Shown piece after piece: positions 1 through 7,229 of a DNA stretch of 35,548 nucleotides. Origin of the DNA: Gordoniibacillus kamchatkensis (GTDB lineage Bacteria > Bacillota > Bacilli > Paenibacillales > NBRC-103111); the NCBI RefSeq assembly GCF_000829455.1, contig NZ_JXAK01000065.1, positions 1-35,548 on the forward strand, in the 5' to 3' direction. The position numbers and the translations under genes were made by a program. The notes under the pieces were generated by a model that ran no database searches, had not been told where the DNA came from, and saw nothing but the letters and a program-made list of their open reading frames with translations. Position 1 is the stretch's first letter, and every line of letters starts with the position of its first letter.

Positions 1-100
1 GTTCCCTCGAATTACAAAACATGGTGGGAACACGAGTTCAAAGGCGCACGCTCCGCTCTCCGCCCCACATTCCCATCCTCCGCTCCGCCTTTCTCGGGCA
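1..100 (-). repeat. Palindromic repeat, copy 1 (partial, cut by window edge)
   Basis: This is one arm plus the loop of the palindromic family also present at 12971-13127, 14823-14980 and 23765-23920. The inner stem GTTCCC (1-6) pairs with GGGAAC (26-31). The arm then runs through a CCCACATTCCCATCCTCCGC-like core to TTTCTCGGGCA. The loop differs at only two bases from the reverse complement of the 14823-14980 copy, so these two form one subgroup. The arm carries about 8 extra bases (near 43-50) relative to the others. The other arm lies outside the window. Confidence 0.85.
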
Positions 101-105
101 ACCAC

Positions 106-139
106 CAGCGACTTGCGGTCGCTGTTTTTTTTTTTTTTT
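106..139 (+). terminator. Rho-independent terminator
   Basis: The stem CAGCGAC (106-112) / GTCGCTG (118-124) has a 5-base loop and is followed directly by 15 T (125-139). The T-tract orientation serves a plus-strand transcript arriving from left of the window, through repeat copy 1. It does not serve the minus-strand regulator gene that ends at 149. Confidence 0.8.
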
Positions 140-148
140 GTAAGTCCG

Positions 149-604
149 CTAAATCTGAATGCCTTCGCGTTCTTTAAAGCGGCGAATTAAAAACTCGCTG
201 TGAACGTTTGTAATCCCTTCGAGCAGCTGCAATCTCTTGAGATACATTTCCACATGCTCCTGATCGTCCATCAGCGCATGAACGTGCAAATGAGGTGCGC
301 CGCTCATTTGGTACACGCTCGTAATTTCCTCATCCGCAAGAAGGGTTTCGGCCACGGTCTCCAAAAGATTCCACTGAACCTCGATATTCAAATAAACCGA
401 CATTCTTTTGCCGGCTTTCAGCGGATTGACAATGACTGTAAACTTGTCGATAATTCCTTGTTCGATCAGTCCGTTGACACGTTCCCGCACCGCGGCTCTG
501 GTCAAATTCACCAATCTGCCGAGCTCGGCATGGCTCAGCCTCCCGTTGTTCAACAAATGTTCAAGGATCAGGCTGTCCTTCTCATCCAATTGTTTGAATT
601 GCAT
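149..604 (-). CDS. Lrp/AsnC family transcriptional regulator
   Basis: A 151-residue protein with the usual two-part Lrp/AsnC plan. Residues ~5-60 form a winged helix-turn-helix (LDEKDSLILEHLLNNGRLS, then LGRLVNLTRAAVRERVNGL). Residues ~65-145 form the RAM/AsnC ligand-binding and oligomerisation domain. Length is typical of the family. GGGAGAGG lies about 10 bases before the ATG. The gene is divergent from a TauE/SafE exporter and DUF1634 gene, and the 5' ends are separated by ~210 bp holding a palindrome. Lrp-family proteins commonly regulate themselves and an adjacent transporter, so control of the exporter is a reasonable inference. The effector cannot be read from the sequence. Confidence 0.9.
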   Translation of the reverse strand: MQFKQLDEKDSLILEHLLNNGRLSHAELGRLVNLTRAAVRERVNGLIEQGIIDKFTVIVNPLKAGKRMSVYLNIEVQWNLLETVAETLLADEEITSVYQMSGAPHLHVHALMDDQEHVEMYLKRLQLLEGITNVHSEFLIRRFKEREGIQI

Positions 605-634
605 TTCCGCGCTTCCTCTCCCACGATAGAATTG

Positions 635-649
635 TTTTACAATGTAAAA
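635..649. promoter_or_regulatory. Candidate Lrp-type operator
   Basis: The perfect palindrome TTTTACAATGTAAAA (6-base arms, AAT centre) lies between the divergent regulator and exporter genes. It is AT-rich and short, as Lrp/AsnC sites usually are. On the minus strand it overlaps a possible -10 (TACATT, with ATGTCA 16 bases upstream) for the regulator gene, consistent with autoregulation. The binding role is inferred. Confidence 0.45.
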
Positions 650-676
650 ATTGAAATCATTTTGACATGCGATTGT

Positions 677-706
677 ATGACAAATTATTTACATTCGGTG
701 TATAAT
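677..706 (+). promoter_or_regulatory. Sigma-A-type promoter of the exporter gene
   Basis: ATGACA (677-682), an 18-base spacer and a perfect TATAAT (701-706) lie ~110 bases before the exporter start. -35 matches consensus at 5 of 6 positions and -10 at 6 of 6. The expected transcript would carry a ~100-base leader. Confidence 0.6.
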
Positions 707-814
707 GGAGCGGTCGCCATATACGAATGTCGGAATCCCGCTATTCTTAGTGTACAGGCATGCACGGGAACGATGCAATCCGAGATTATTTTGCAAACAG
801 GCAGGTGTACCGCA

Positions 815-1650
815 TTGATTATGTTATCGCTTGAAATCCTTATGATCTCCATTCTCGCCGGAATTGTCGGTTCGGTATTGGGGCTTGGCGGGGGAATCAT
901 TGTCACCCCGGCACTTACTCTCCTATTTGGAGTTAGCATCGAACATGCTATTGGCGCCAGCATTATTTCGGTGATTGCCACATCAAGCGGCTCGGCAATC
1001 GCGTATATCCGCGACCGGATTACCAATCTTCGCGTCGGCATGTTTCTCGAGATCGCTACAACTGCAGGCGCGATAACAGGTGCCTTTATTGGCGGATTGG
1101 TCGCTCCCCATGTTCTTTACATCGTCTTTGGTCTTCTGCTTATTTATTCCGCGGTGAATATGATGAAGAAGAAAGGGGGCCGGCAAGAGCGGGCGAAAAT
1201 GAGCCCAGCCGCACAAAAGCTCCGGCTGCAAGGAAGTTATTACGACAAAGCGATCAAACAGGATGTGCCATACAATGTTGGCAACGTGTACGGGGGATTC
1301 TCCGTAATGTATGGGGCCGGGATCGTTTCCGGTCTGCTCGGAATCGGGAGCGGCAGCTTTAAAGTCATGGCTATGGATGTGTTCATGAAACTTCCGCTGA
1401 AAGTATCGACGGCTACCAGCAACTTTATGATGGGGGTTACCGGGGCTGCGAGTGCGGGCGTTTACCTGCTGCGGGGGACATCGATCCGCATATCGCAGGA
1501 CCGGTTGCTCTGGGCGTGCTCGCGGGCGCAACGATCGGCGCGCAAATGATGCAGCGCATGAAGAGCAAAACAATCCGGATGCTGTTTATCCCGGTGCTTG
1601 TGTATGTGGCCTTGCAAATGATTTTTGAAGGAGCGGGGTTAAGTAAATGA
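815..1650 (+). pseudogene. TauE/SafE family sulfite/anion exporter (frameshifted as given)
   Basis: A membrane protein of the TauE/SafE family, probably exporting sulfite, sulfonates or related organic anions. The two family repeats are visible: an N-terminal GxxxGLGGGxxxxP-type segment (GSVLGLGGGIIVTPAL) and a second one (GLLGIGSGSFKV), each in hydrophobic helices. The frame breaks at the G-run 1473-1477. Restoring one G gives LLRG then DIDPHIAGPVALGVLAGATI and an ORF ending at TGA 1648-1650, which overlaps the next gene's ATG in an ATGA arrangement. The restored length is ~277 residues, normal for the family. TTG 815 is the preferred start because AGGTG (803-807) lies 7 bases before it; ATG 821 is the alternative. 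In-frame codons upstream of 815 are antisense to the regulator gene and not real coding. Confidence 0.8.
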
Positions 1651-2018
1651 TGAATGCAAAGGAGAAAGAAAAAGATGTTTCGGATGTCGAGCTGGCAGTG
1701 AGCCGATGGCTCCGGATTGGCGTCTATGTTAGTGCCACTGTTATTATTTTCGGGCTGATTCTTTTCTTCGTTCGAGGCAGCAGCGGTTACCAGGGGGATG
1801 CTTATCCAAATAGCTTGCCGGATATTGTTCGGGGAATAATGGCTTTAAGGCCCTATGCCGTCATTATGCTTGGCATCATTCTGCTTATTCTGACCCCCGT
1901 GTTACGAGTCGCCATTTCGGTTTGGGTGTTTAAGCGGGAGGGCGACAAGCTCTACGTGGGCATTACCTCCATCGTGCTCGTTATTCTAATTGTAAGTTTT
2001 TTACTGGGGAAAGCTTAA
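1647..2018 (+). CDS. DUF1634 domain membrane protein
   Basis: A 123-residue protein with three predicted membrane segments (about residues 24-43, 70-90 and 100-120). The first follows the phrase SRWLRIGVYVSATVI, which is characteristic of DUF1634. The start overlaps the stop of the exporter (ATGA), so the two are likely translationally coupled. DUF1634 genes commonly sit directly after TauE/SafE genes, so this may be an accessory subunit of the exporter. The biochemical role is unknown. Transcription probably ends at the hairpin beginning at 2054. Confidence 0.8.
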   Translation: MMNAKEKEKDVSDVELAVSRWLRIGVYVSATVIIFGLILFFVRGSSGYQGDAYPNSLPDIVRGIMALRPYAVIMLGIILLILTPVLRVAISVWVFKREGDKLYVGITSIVLVILIVSFLLGKA

Positions 2019-2053
2019 ATGACGTTCAACGGGGAAGGGGCGTTTAATGAATC

Positions 2054-2099
2054 AGAGCCGACTAATCGATTGACTCGAAGCAGTCGGCTCTCTGTTTTT
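2054..2099 (+). terminator. Rho-independent terminator after the exporter operon
   Basis: A perfect 10-bp stem, AGAGCCGACT (2054-2063) / AGTCGGCTCT (2082-2091), is followed by CTGTTTTT. It lies between two converging transcription units. The stem would also form on the minus strand, but no good T-run follows there. Confidence 0.85.
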
Positions 2100-2125
2100 C
2101 CGGTATCCCATCAACGCCACCGGGG

Positions 2126-2632
2126 TTAAAGCAACTCTCTCAATTTTTCGATATCTACTTTTTTAATCGACGGATCATGATCGTCAGTAAGCGACGGAAC
2201 ATGATCATCTTTCATCTCCGGATTACGGTCATCCTGCTTGACTGATGCCGGCGCTTCGTCTCCTGCTTCGTCTGCTGCTTCTTCCGTTGCGGCACTGACC
2301 GTACTGACTGCAGTAAAACGGGGCTCTTCTTCCCTCTTTTCGGGTACAGTTGCGGAAATTCGTAATATTGCCGATTCCTTTTCATGAACAGAGTCCAATA
2401 TATACTGAATCCCCTTGGATTTGATTAAACGATCGAGTTGATAGTAGGAATGCTCCAAACCGTCCAGGCGACGACCGGCTTTTTCAATAAACGCTTCTTT
2501 GCAAAATCGTGCCAAGTGACGATTTTTTTTAAGCTGTCGATACAGTGCGAAAAAGCGATTGATTTTGCGGGAACTCTTTTCATCGAGATCATTAAAGTTG
2601 ATTTGAAAAGCAATCGAAGCCTCTTTCTTCAC
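2126..2632 (-). CDS. Small charged protein downstream of ParM, possible ParR-like adaptor
   Basis: A 168-residue soluble protein starting at GTG 2632, with AAGGAG 9 bases upstream inside the end of the ParM-like gene. Residues ~1-90 are basic and helical and could form a ribbon-helix-helix or helical DNA-binding head. Residues ~95-168 are acidic and probably disordered. The tail holds three imperfect tandem units, DDRNPEMK, DDHVPSLT and DDHDPSIK, before a short leucine-rich end (IEKLRELL). Size, position right after an actin-like ATPase gene and a terminal helix resemble ParR-type adaptors, whose C-terminus contacts ParM filaments. No family signature is certain, so the ParR role is inferred from context. 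Confidence 0.55.
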   Translation of the reverse strand: MKKEASIAFQINFNDLDEKSSRKINRFFALYRQLKKNRHLARFCKEAFIEKAGRRLDGLEHSYYQLDRLIKSKGIQYILDSVHEKESAILRISATVPEKREEEPRFTAVSTVSAATEEAADEAGDEAPASVKQDDRNPEMKDDHVPSLTDDHDPSIKKVDIEKLRELL

Positions 2633-2637
2633 TGCAA

Positions 2638-3711
2638 TCAGCTCCTTGTTTGTAACACTTTCTTTTTTGGTTCGCTGAAGTCAGCGTCTTTGGACAAGAG
2701 TAATCCTAATTTGTAAAAGCCTCTGGCGTTCGACAATTGATAATCGTCGACGATATGGATGTCGTTGATAAATTGTTTAAACCATGGCTCTAATATTTTG
2801 ACTCCCCCGCCTGTTAAAATAACCAGGTCGAACTTGCTTCTGTTTCTCCATCGAATTTGAAGCTCATTGATAATATATTCCGCCGTTTCACGGACGATTT
2901 TTTGCTTGATTTCTTTGATCGGAATGGCGAGACGTCTGGAGGCTTGGTAAACGTCATTATCGAATTGAAGCTCGACGCTTTTCGGCGTCGCATTGGCATC
3001 GGGGGTTTCGCTGTTAATAAAATCGGCGAGCCGTTGATAAATTTCATGGACCCCTATCGGGATCGTATGCCGGTCTTCCGAGATTGTTTTAAGCGAATCA
3101 ATTCCATCAAAATCGGTAGTCCCGGAACCGATATCTACGATGCCGATGTAGGAAGTTCCGATTTCCTCCCGAATGATATTTCCTTGCTCGTCGATATACA
3201 AATCCAGAATACTCCCCAGAGGTTGGCTTAAAACTTTGCATTCTTTCACGTGGATGATCTTATCGTCATCATTGATCTGAACGATATGGGTGCCCTTGAA
3301 TACGTTAATAATTTCATTTTCCCGCTTGGTCCCTTTTTCGCGTGGCGGACAGCCGGTAACAAGAAACACCTCAAACGGCCCTACTCCCTCTTGGATAAGA
3401 CTTGCCACGCCGAATTGACTTAGTAATTTGTAGTGTTTCTGGGAGTATCTATCCTCACTGGTATAGGTGGAGAGAGACCTTCCTTTTGCCTTGTCTACCG
3501 ATGCCCCCCACACAAATCGTTCTCCCTCGTAAAGAGCGGATTCAAACTCATTGATAATCTCTTCGTTTAAGCCCGCGAAATCTTCCCTTAAAGCGCTATC
3601 TCTTGTAAGTAATCTGCTAGGGTAGACCAGCCCTTTTACTTGATCGCTATAACCTTTAAAGTAACCGTTCCCATGGTCTATCCCCATTACAATAAGCTTG
3701 TTTTTGCTCAT
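2638..3711 (-). CDS. parM: ParM/StbA-like actin-family ATPase
   Basis: A 357-residue actin-fold protein of the ParM/StbA group, which forms filaments that segregate plasmids or other DNA. Phosphate-1 motif: MGIDHGNGYFKG near the N-terminus. Phosphate-2 motif: IVDIGSGTTDFDG near residue 195. Adenosine motif: VILTGGGVKIL near residue 300. All three are intact, so ATP binding is likely. GGAGG lies 7 bases before the ATG. It is followed after 5 bases by a small charged gene, the order expected of parM-parR. No ParB, replication or phage gene is visible nearby, so whether this is a DNA segregation system or a recruited cytoskeletal protein is open. The upstream neighbour on the same strand is a glycosyltransferase, 104 bases away. 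Confidence 0.8.
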   Translation of the reverse strand: MSKNKLIVMGIDHGNGYFKGYSDQVKGLVYPSRLLTRDSALREDFAGLNEEIINEFESALYEGERFVWGASVDKAKGRSLSTYTSEDRYSQKHYKLLSQFGVASLIQEGVGPFEVFLVTGCPPREKGTKRENEIINVFKGTHIVQINDDDKIIHVKECKVLSQPLGSILDLYIDEQGNIIREEIGTSYIGIVDIGSGTTDFDGIDSLKTISEDRHTIPIGVHEIYQRLADFINSETPDANATPKSVELQFDNDVYQASRRLAIPIKEIKQKIVRETAEYIINELQIRWRNRSKFDLVILTGGGVKILEPWFKQFINDIHIVDDYQLSNARGFYKLGLLLSKDADFSEPKKKVLQTRS

Positions 3712-3815
3712 TTGCTCTCCTCCAAGCTAAATGATCCATACCTTGGTTTAGTCATATGATTTTCCGCGTAAGTATGTGACAAAACCCCAGAACAATTTCG
3801 GATCCTGCTGGCGGA

Positions 3816-4925
3816 TCAAATGAGTTTTTCGTATAAAATCAAATAATAAGCCGCTGTTCGAGCCCAGGAGTAGCCTTTGATCCACAATTTTGCATGTTTC
3901 GCGACTCGAAAGGCAGATGCAGAATTGGAAATATGATAATTGATAGCGGTTGCCAGCTTTTTTGCGTTTTTAGGCGGAATTTTGGTGAGAAACGAATGGG
4001 GCATTATTTCTGTCGTGACAAATGTGGAAGCGATAACAGGAAGTCCAAACGATATAGCTTCCAAGACGGTGAGACCAGACCATTCCTTGACGTGCGGAAA
4101 TATTGCAGCCGTGCATGTTTTATACAAATCGGTTAGTTCATCTCGGCTGATCCATGGGTAGTGAATGATATGCTTTTGAATTTTTAACGTTTTTGCCAGC
4201 TCAAATAGCGATTCCTCGTATTCGATGTCGCCGTTTCCGACCATTGTTAAATTGGCTTCGGGATGTTCTTTTACGACTTGAGACAAAGCGTAGAACAGCG
4301 TCTCCAGGCCTTTTCGTTCATCGAGTTTCCCCACATACAACAAATGGGAATTTCCTCTTTGGATAGGAGGAGAAGCTTCGTGATTGTTAACCCCCCACGG
4401 TACTACGGCAATTTTATCTTTCCATAGGGGGTGGATATTCATCAGCTGCCGTTTATCGCTTCCACAGGATACGACAATTATATCGGCTAAAGCGAAAAGC
4501 TGTTCCTGTTGCCAACTCGGGGAACTATCTCCCGGATTGTCTCCCGCCTCAAACTCCTCGTTTTCGAAATTGTGAATCGTATATACGAGCGGAATGTTCC
4601 ATTTGCTTTTGGCAAAATTGCCTATAAGCAATCCGCTTACGCTTTGCACGTGAACCAAATCAGGAGGCTGGTTTACAAGGAAGGAGGCGATCGCTTCCGG
4701 ACGAAGTTGAGCATCTGAAAAATACGGCACGAACTGCGGAATGTAAATAATTTGAAGGTTTTGTTCGTTAACCGTCATGATTTCATCGATTTCGCTGCTA
4801 TGCGAAATGACTGTAACCTGTACACCCATTTTAGCCAAGTACCGGGCCAAATTCGTCGTAGCAACCCCTAGTCCCCCAAATATATATGGTTCATATTCGC
4901 TGGTAACCATTAGAATGGAACTCAT
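3816..4925 (-). CDS. GT4-type (GT-B) glycosyltransferase
   Basis: A 369-residue cytoplasmic glycosyltransferase of the GT4 family. The N-terminal Rossmann half begins ILMVTSEYEPYIFGGLG, with the glycine-rich acceptor loop of glycogen-synthase-like GT4 enzymes. The C-terminal half has LLYVGKLDERKGLETLFYAL, then EWSGLTVLEAISFGLPVIAS, the E-x7-E region that binds the nucleotide-sugar. ATG 4925 is preferred over an in-frame ATG at 4988 because GGGAGG lies 7 bases before it and the 4988 start adds 21 residues outside the fold. Donor and acceptor are unknown. It may be transcribed together with the ParM-like pair downstream. Confidence 0.85.
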   Translation of the reverse strand: MSSILMVTSEYEPYIFGGLGVATTNLARYLAKMGVQVTVISHSSEIDEIMTVNEQNLQIIYIPQFVPYFSDAQLRPEAIASFLVNQPPDLVHVQSVSGLLIGNFAKSKWNIPLVYTIHNFENEEFEAGDNPGDSSPSWQQEQLFALADIIVVSCGSDKRQLMNIHPLWKDKIAVVPWGVNNHEASPPIQRGNSHLLYVGKLDERKGLETLFYALSQVVKEHPEANLTMVGNGDIEYEESLFELAKTLKIQKHIIHYPWISRDELTDLYKTCTAAIFPHVKEWSGLTVLEAISFGLPVIASTFVTTEIMPHSFLTKIPPKNAKKLATAINYHISNSASAFRVAKHAKLWIKGYSWARTAAYYLILYEKLI

Positions 4926-5141
4926 AGATTTCCTCCCTTTAGGGCCATGTTTCAAAATTGAGAAGGTTCGCTCCGAGCAGAATCCCAATTTTTGGAATAG
5001 ACTAATACCTTAGACCCTAAGCATGATATGAGGACTCCAAATATAAAGCCTGTTCCTTTGCCTAGCAGAAGATAGGCGTATTACGAGTTCGGCAAAAAAA
5101 AGGCGAGTATCGATATAGAATCGTAAAATAACAAATTACGG

Positions 5142-5170
5142 TCGACAAATCAAACAAAACGGTGTAAATT
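5142..5170 (+). promoter_or_regulatory. Candidate promoter of the sugar-catabolic operon
   Basis: TCGACA (5142-5147), a 17-base spacer and TAAATT (5165-5170) precede the aldolase start by ~58 bases. TATAAA at 5175-5180 is an alternative -10 without a good -35. A palindrome lies immediately downstream, a position suited to repression. Confidence 0.4.
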
Positions 5171-5184
5171 ATGTTATAAATAAA

Positions 5185-5213
5185 CATGAAAATGTTATAT
5201 TTGAACATTCATG
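5185..5213. promoter_or_regulatory. Candidate DeoR-type operator
   Basis: An inverted repeat, CATGAAAATGTT (5185-5196) and AACATTCATG (5204-5213), is separated by 7 bases. The arms pair except for a 2-base bulge. It lies just downstream of the candidate promoter and upstream of the aldolase ribosome binding site. The operon's last gene is a DeoR repressor, so it is a plausible autoregulatory operator. Binding is inferred. Confidence 0.45.
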
Positions 5214-5227
5214 ATGAGGTGAGCCAG

Positions 5228-6067
5228 ATGTCTGTGACCGCACGCTATAACCGGTTGTTCAGCGAACATGGAAAATGCTTTGACGTAGCCATTGATCACG
5301 GATTTTTTAACGAGTACACATTTTTGTCGGGCATCGAGAATATGAAGCGGGCGATTGAAACGATCGTCCGCGCTGGTCCCGACGCCATTCAGCTAAGCCC
5401 GGGGCAGGCGGCCTTATTGCAGGCGATTCCCGGCAAGCGGAAGCCGTCTCTTGTGCTCCGCACCGATGTCGCGAACGTCTACGGCACGAAGCTGCCGTCG
5501 CATCTGTTCAGCGAATTGATCGCCAACCCGGTCGAGCAGGCGGTTCGTCTGGACGCCGCGTGCGTCGTCGTCAACTTGCTGCTGCTCCCGGGGCAGCCGG
5601 AGCTGCACCGGCAATGCGTGCAAAATGTGATGAAGCTGAAGCCGGAATGCGAGCGGTACGGCATGCCGCTCATGGTGGAACCGTTGGTGATGCTGCCTAA
5701 CGAGCAGCAAGGCGGATATATGGTGGACGGCGATCTGGCCAAAATTTTGCCGCTCGTCCGTCAAGCCGTCGAGCTTGGGGCCGATATCATTAAAGCCGAT
5801 CCATGCGACGATGTGGACGAATACCACCGCGTGATCGAAGCCGCTTCCGGCAAGCCGGTACTGCCCCGCGGCGGCGGAAGGGCGTCGGACGAGGAGATTT
5901 TGACGCGTACATATGTGCTCATGCAACAAGGTGCTTCCGGCATCGTGTATGGACGCAACGTCATTCAACACGGCAATCCCGAAGCGATGACCAAAGCATT
6001 CATGGCCATCGTGCATAACAATGCCACGCCCGCGCAGGCGCTGGAGCTGCTGAAAGGGAGTGTTTAA
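5228..6067 (+). CDS. Class I aldolase, DhnA/FbaB/LsrF type
   Basis: A 279-residue TIM-barrel aldolase of the archaeal-type class I group (FbaB/DhnA/LsrF). It probably cleaves a ketose phosphate into dihydroxyacetone phosphate and an aldehyde. The Schiff-base lysine is K189 in GADIIKADP. The early DVAIDHG and the late RGGG phosphate loop and IVYGRNVIQHGNPEAM are family hallmarks. ATG 5228 is chosen because GAGGTG lies 6 bases before it; the upstream in-frame ATG at 5186 lacks a ribosome binding site and lies in the palindrome. It is first in a six-gene operon with a kinase and an isomerase, so its substrate is probably the kinase product. Three bases separate it from the oxidoreductase. Confidence 0.85.
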   Translation: MSVTARYNRLFSEHGKCFDVAIDHGFFNEYTFLSGIENMKRAIETIVRAGPDAIQLSPGQAALLQAIPGKRKPSLVLRTDVANVYGTKLPSHLFSELIANPVEQAVRLDAACVVVNLLLLPGQPELHRQCVQNVMKLKPECERYGMPLMVEPLVMLPNEQQGGYMVDGDLAKILPLVRQAVELGADIIKADPCDDVDEYHRVIEAASGKPVLPRGGGRASDEEILTRTYVLMQQGASGIVYGRNVIQHGNPEAMTKAFMAIVHNNATPAQALELLKGSV

Positions 6068-6070
6068 CGG

Positions 6071-7228
6071 ATGGAGAAAATGAAGATCCGCTTCGGCGTC
6101 ATCGGCTGCGGCTTGATGGGCAAAGAATTTGCCAGCGCGGCCGCCCGTTGGTGCCATTTGAGCAATGTGAATTTCATGCCGCAAATTACGGCGGTATGCG
6201 ATGCGAATCCGGCGGCGGCGAGCTGGTTTACGGACAACGTGCCGACGGTAAAGAAAGCTGTAACGGATTATCGCGAACTGCTTGCGGATCCGGAAGTGGA
6301 TGCCATATATTGCGCCGTGCCGCACAACTTGCACGCTCAGCTTTATACCGATATTATTCGGGCAGGCAAGCATTTGCTGGGAGAGAAGCCGTTCGGGATC
6401 GATCTGGAAGCGAATCGGCAAATTATGCAAGCGATTCGGGAGCATCCGGACGTGATCGTGCGCTGCTCTTCGGAATTTCCCTTTTTCCCGGGGGCGCAGC
6501 GGATTGCCGAGTGGGTAGCCGCCGGACAATTCGGACGAATTATCGAGGTGGAAGCCGGCTTCTGGCATAGCAGCGATCTCGATCCGCGCAAGCCGATCAA
6601 TTGGAAACGGCGTATCGCCACGAACGGCGAATACGGTTGCATGGGAGATTTAGGGATGCATGTCGCGCATTTGCCGCTTCGTTTCGGGTGGAAGCCGAAC
6701 CGCGTGCGGGCATTGCTGACCAAGGTGGTCGAGGAAAGGCCGGACGGCCGCGGCGGCATGGTGCCATGCGAAACATGGGACAACGCGATTCTCGCTTGCG
6801 ACGTCGCCACAGCCGATCAGTCTTTTCCGATGGTGCTGTCGACCAAGCGAATCGCCCCCGGGCATGCCAACACCTGGTTTATTCGCATACTGGGGACGAA
6901 GGGATCGGCGGAATTTTCGACGAAAAATCCGAAGCAGGCGGCGTTCCTGCCCTATATTCCCGGCGGGGAACAGGCCTGGCACGTAGCGGATGTGCCTTAC
7001 AAAACAGCTTACGAGACGATTACCGGCGGCATTTTCGAATTCGGCTTCTCCGATTCGATTTTGCAAATGTGGGCGGCGTTTTGCGATGAACTCGCGAACG
7101 GCAGCCGAATGATGCAGCCGTTTACTTGCGCCACGCCGGAAGAAGCCGAGGCCAGCCATAAGCTGTTTACTGCGGCGTTGGAATCGGGGAAAACCGGTCA
7201 AACGATAGCGATTCCATGGGGGAATTAG
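6071..7228 (+). CDS. Gfo/Idh/MocA family NAD(P)-dependent oxidoreductase
   Basis: A 385-residue cytoplasmic dehydrogenase of the Gfo/Idh/MocA family, which oxidises or reduces a hydroxyl of a sugar or sugar derivative. The N-terminal Rossmann domain has GVIGCGLMG (dinucleotide loop) and the family's GEKPFG near residue 105, whose lysine normally takes part in catalysis. A C-terminal α/β substrate domain follows, including MGDLGMHVAHLP, where the usual catalytic histidine is expected. The gene lies 3 bases after the aldolase and 1 base before the kinase, so it is clearly cotranscribed. Substrate specificity in this family cannot be read from sequence. In this setting it may oxidise a sugar before isomerisation or reduce an aldolase product. 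Confidence 0.85.
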   Translation: MEKMKIRFGVIGCGLMGKEFASAAARWCHLSNVNFMPQITAVCDANPAAASWFTDNVPTVKKAVTDYRELLADPEVDAIYCAVPHNLHAQLYTDIIRAGKHLLGEKPFGIDLEANRQIMQAIREHPDVIVRCSSEFPFFPGAQRIAEWVAAGQFGRIIEVEAGFWHSSDLDPRKPINWKRRIATNGEYGCMGDLGMHVAHLPLRFGWKPNRVRALLTKVVEERPDGRGGMVPCETWDNAILACDVATADQSFPMVLSTKRIAPGHANTWFIRILGTKGSAEFSTKNPKQAAFLPYIPGGEQAWHVADVPYKTAYETITGGIFEFGFSDSILQMWAAFCDELANGSRMMQPFTCATPEEAEASHKLFTAALESGKTGQTIAIPWGN

Positions 7229-7229
7229 T

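Larger units (their letters stand above)
4926..5227. other. Divergent intergenic region between minus-strand genes and sugar operon
   Basis: About 300 A+T-rich bases separate the glycosyltransferase start from the aldolase start. No ORF with a convincing ribosome binding site was found. The right end holds a candidate promoter and palindromic operator (listed separately). No clear sigma-A promoter was recognised for the minus-strand glycosyltransferase. Confidence 0.6.

Noticed and set aside
200-820. N-terminal extension of the exporter reading frame
   Set aside because: The first ~200 codons are antisense to the Lrp/AsnC gene and contain no family sequence. The promoter at 677-706 and a ribosome binding site at 803-807 place the true start at 815 or 821.
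1465-1485. Programmed ribosomal frameshifting in the exporter gene
   Set aside because: The G-run permits slipping, but the zero-frame codons CGG GGG do not form a canonical X XXY YYZ heptamer, no downstream stimulatory structure is apparent, and similar breaks occur in three other genes, which favours simple indels.
3712-3815. Iterons or parC-like centromere upstream of the ParM-like gene
   Set aside because: No tandem direct repeats are visible in the 104-base gap, only a weak CTAAA/TTTAG inverted repeat.
5414-6568. 384-codon minus-strand open frame
   Set aside because: It spans two well-supported plus-strand enzyme genes and shows no recognisable domain; a shadow of their codon usage.
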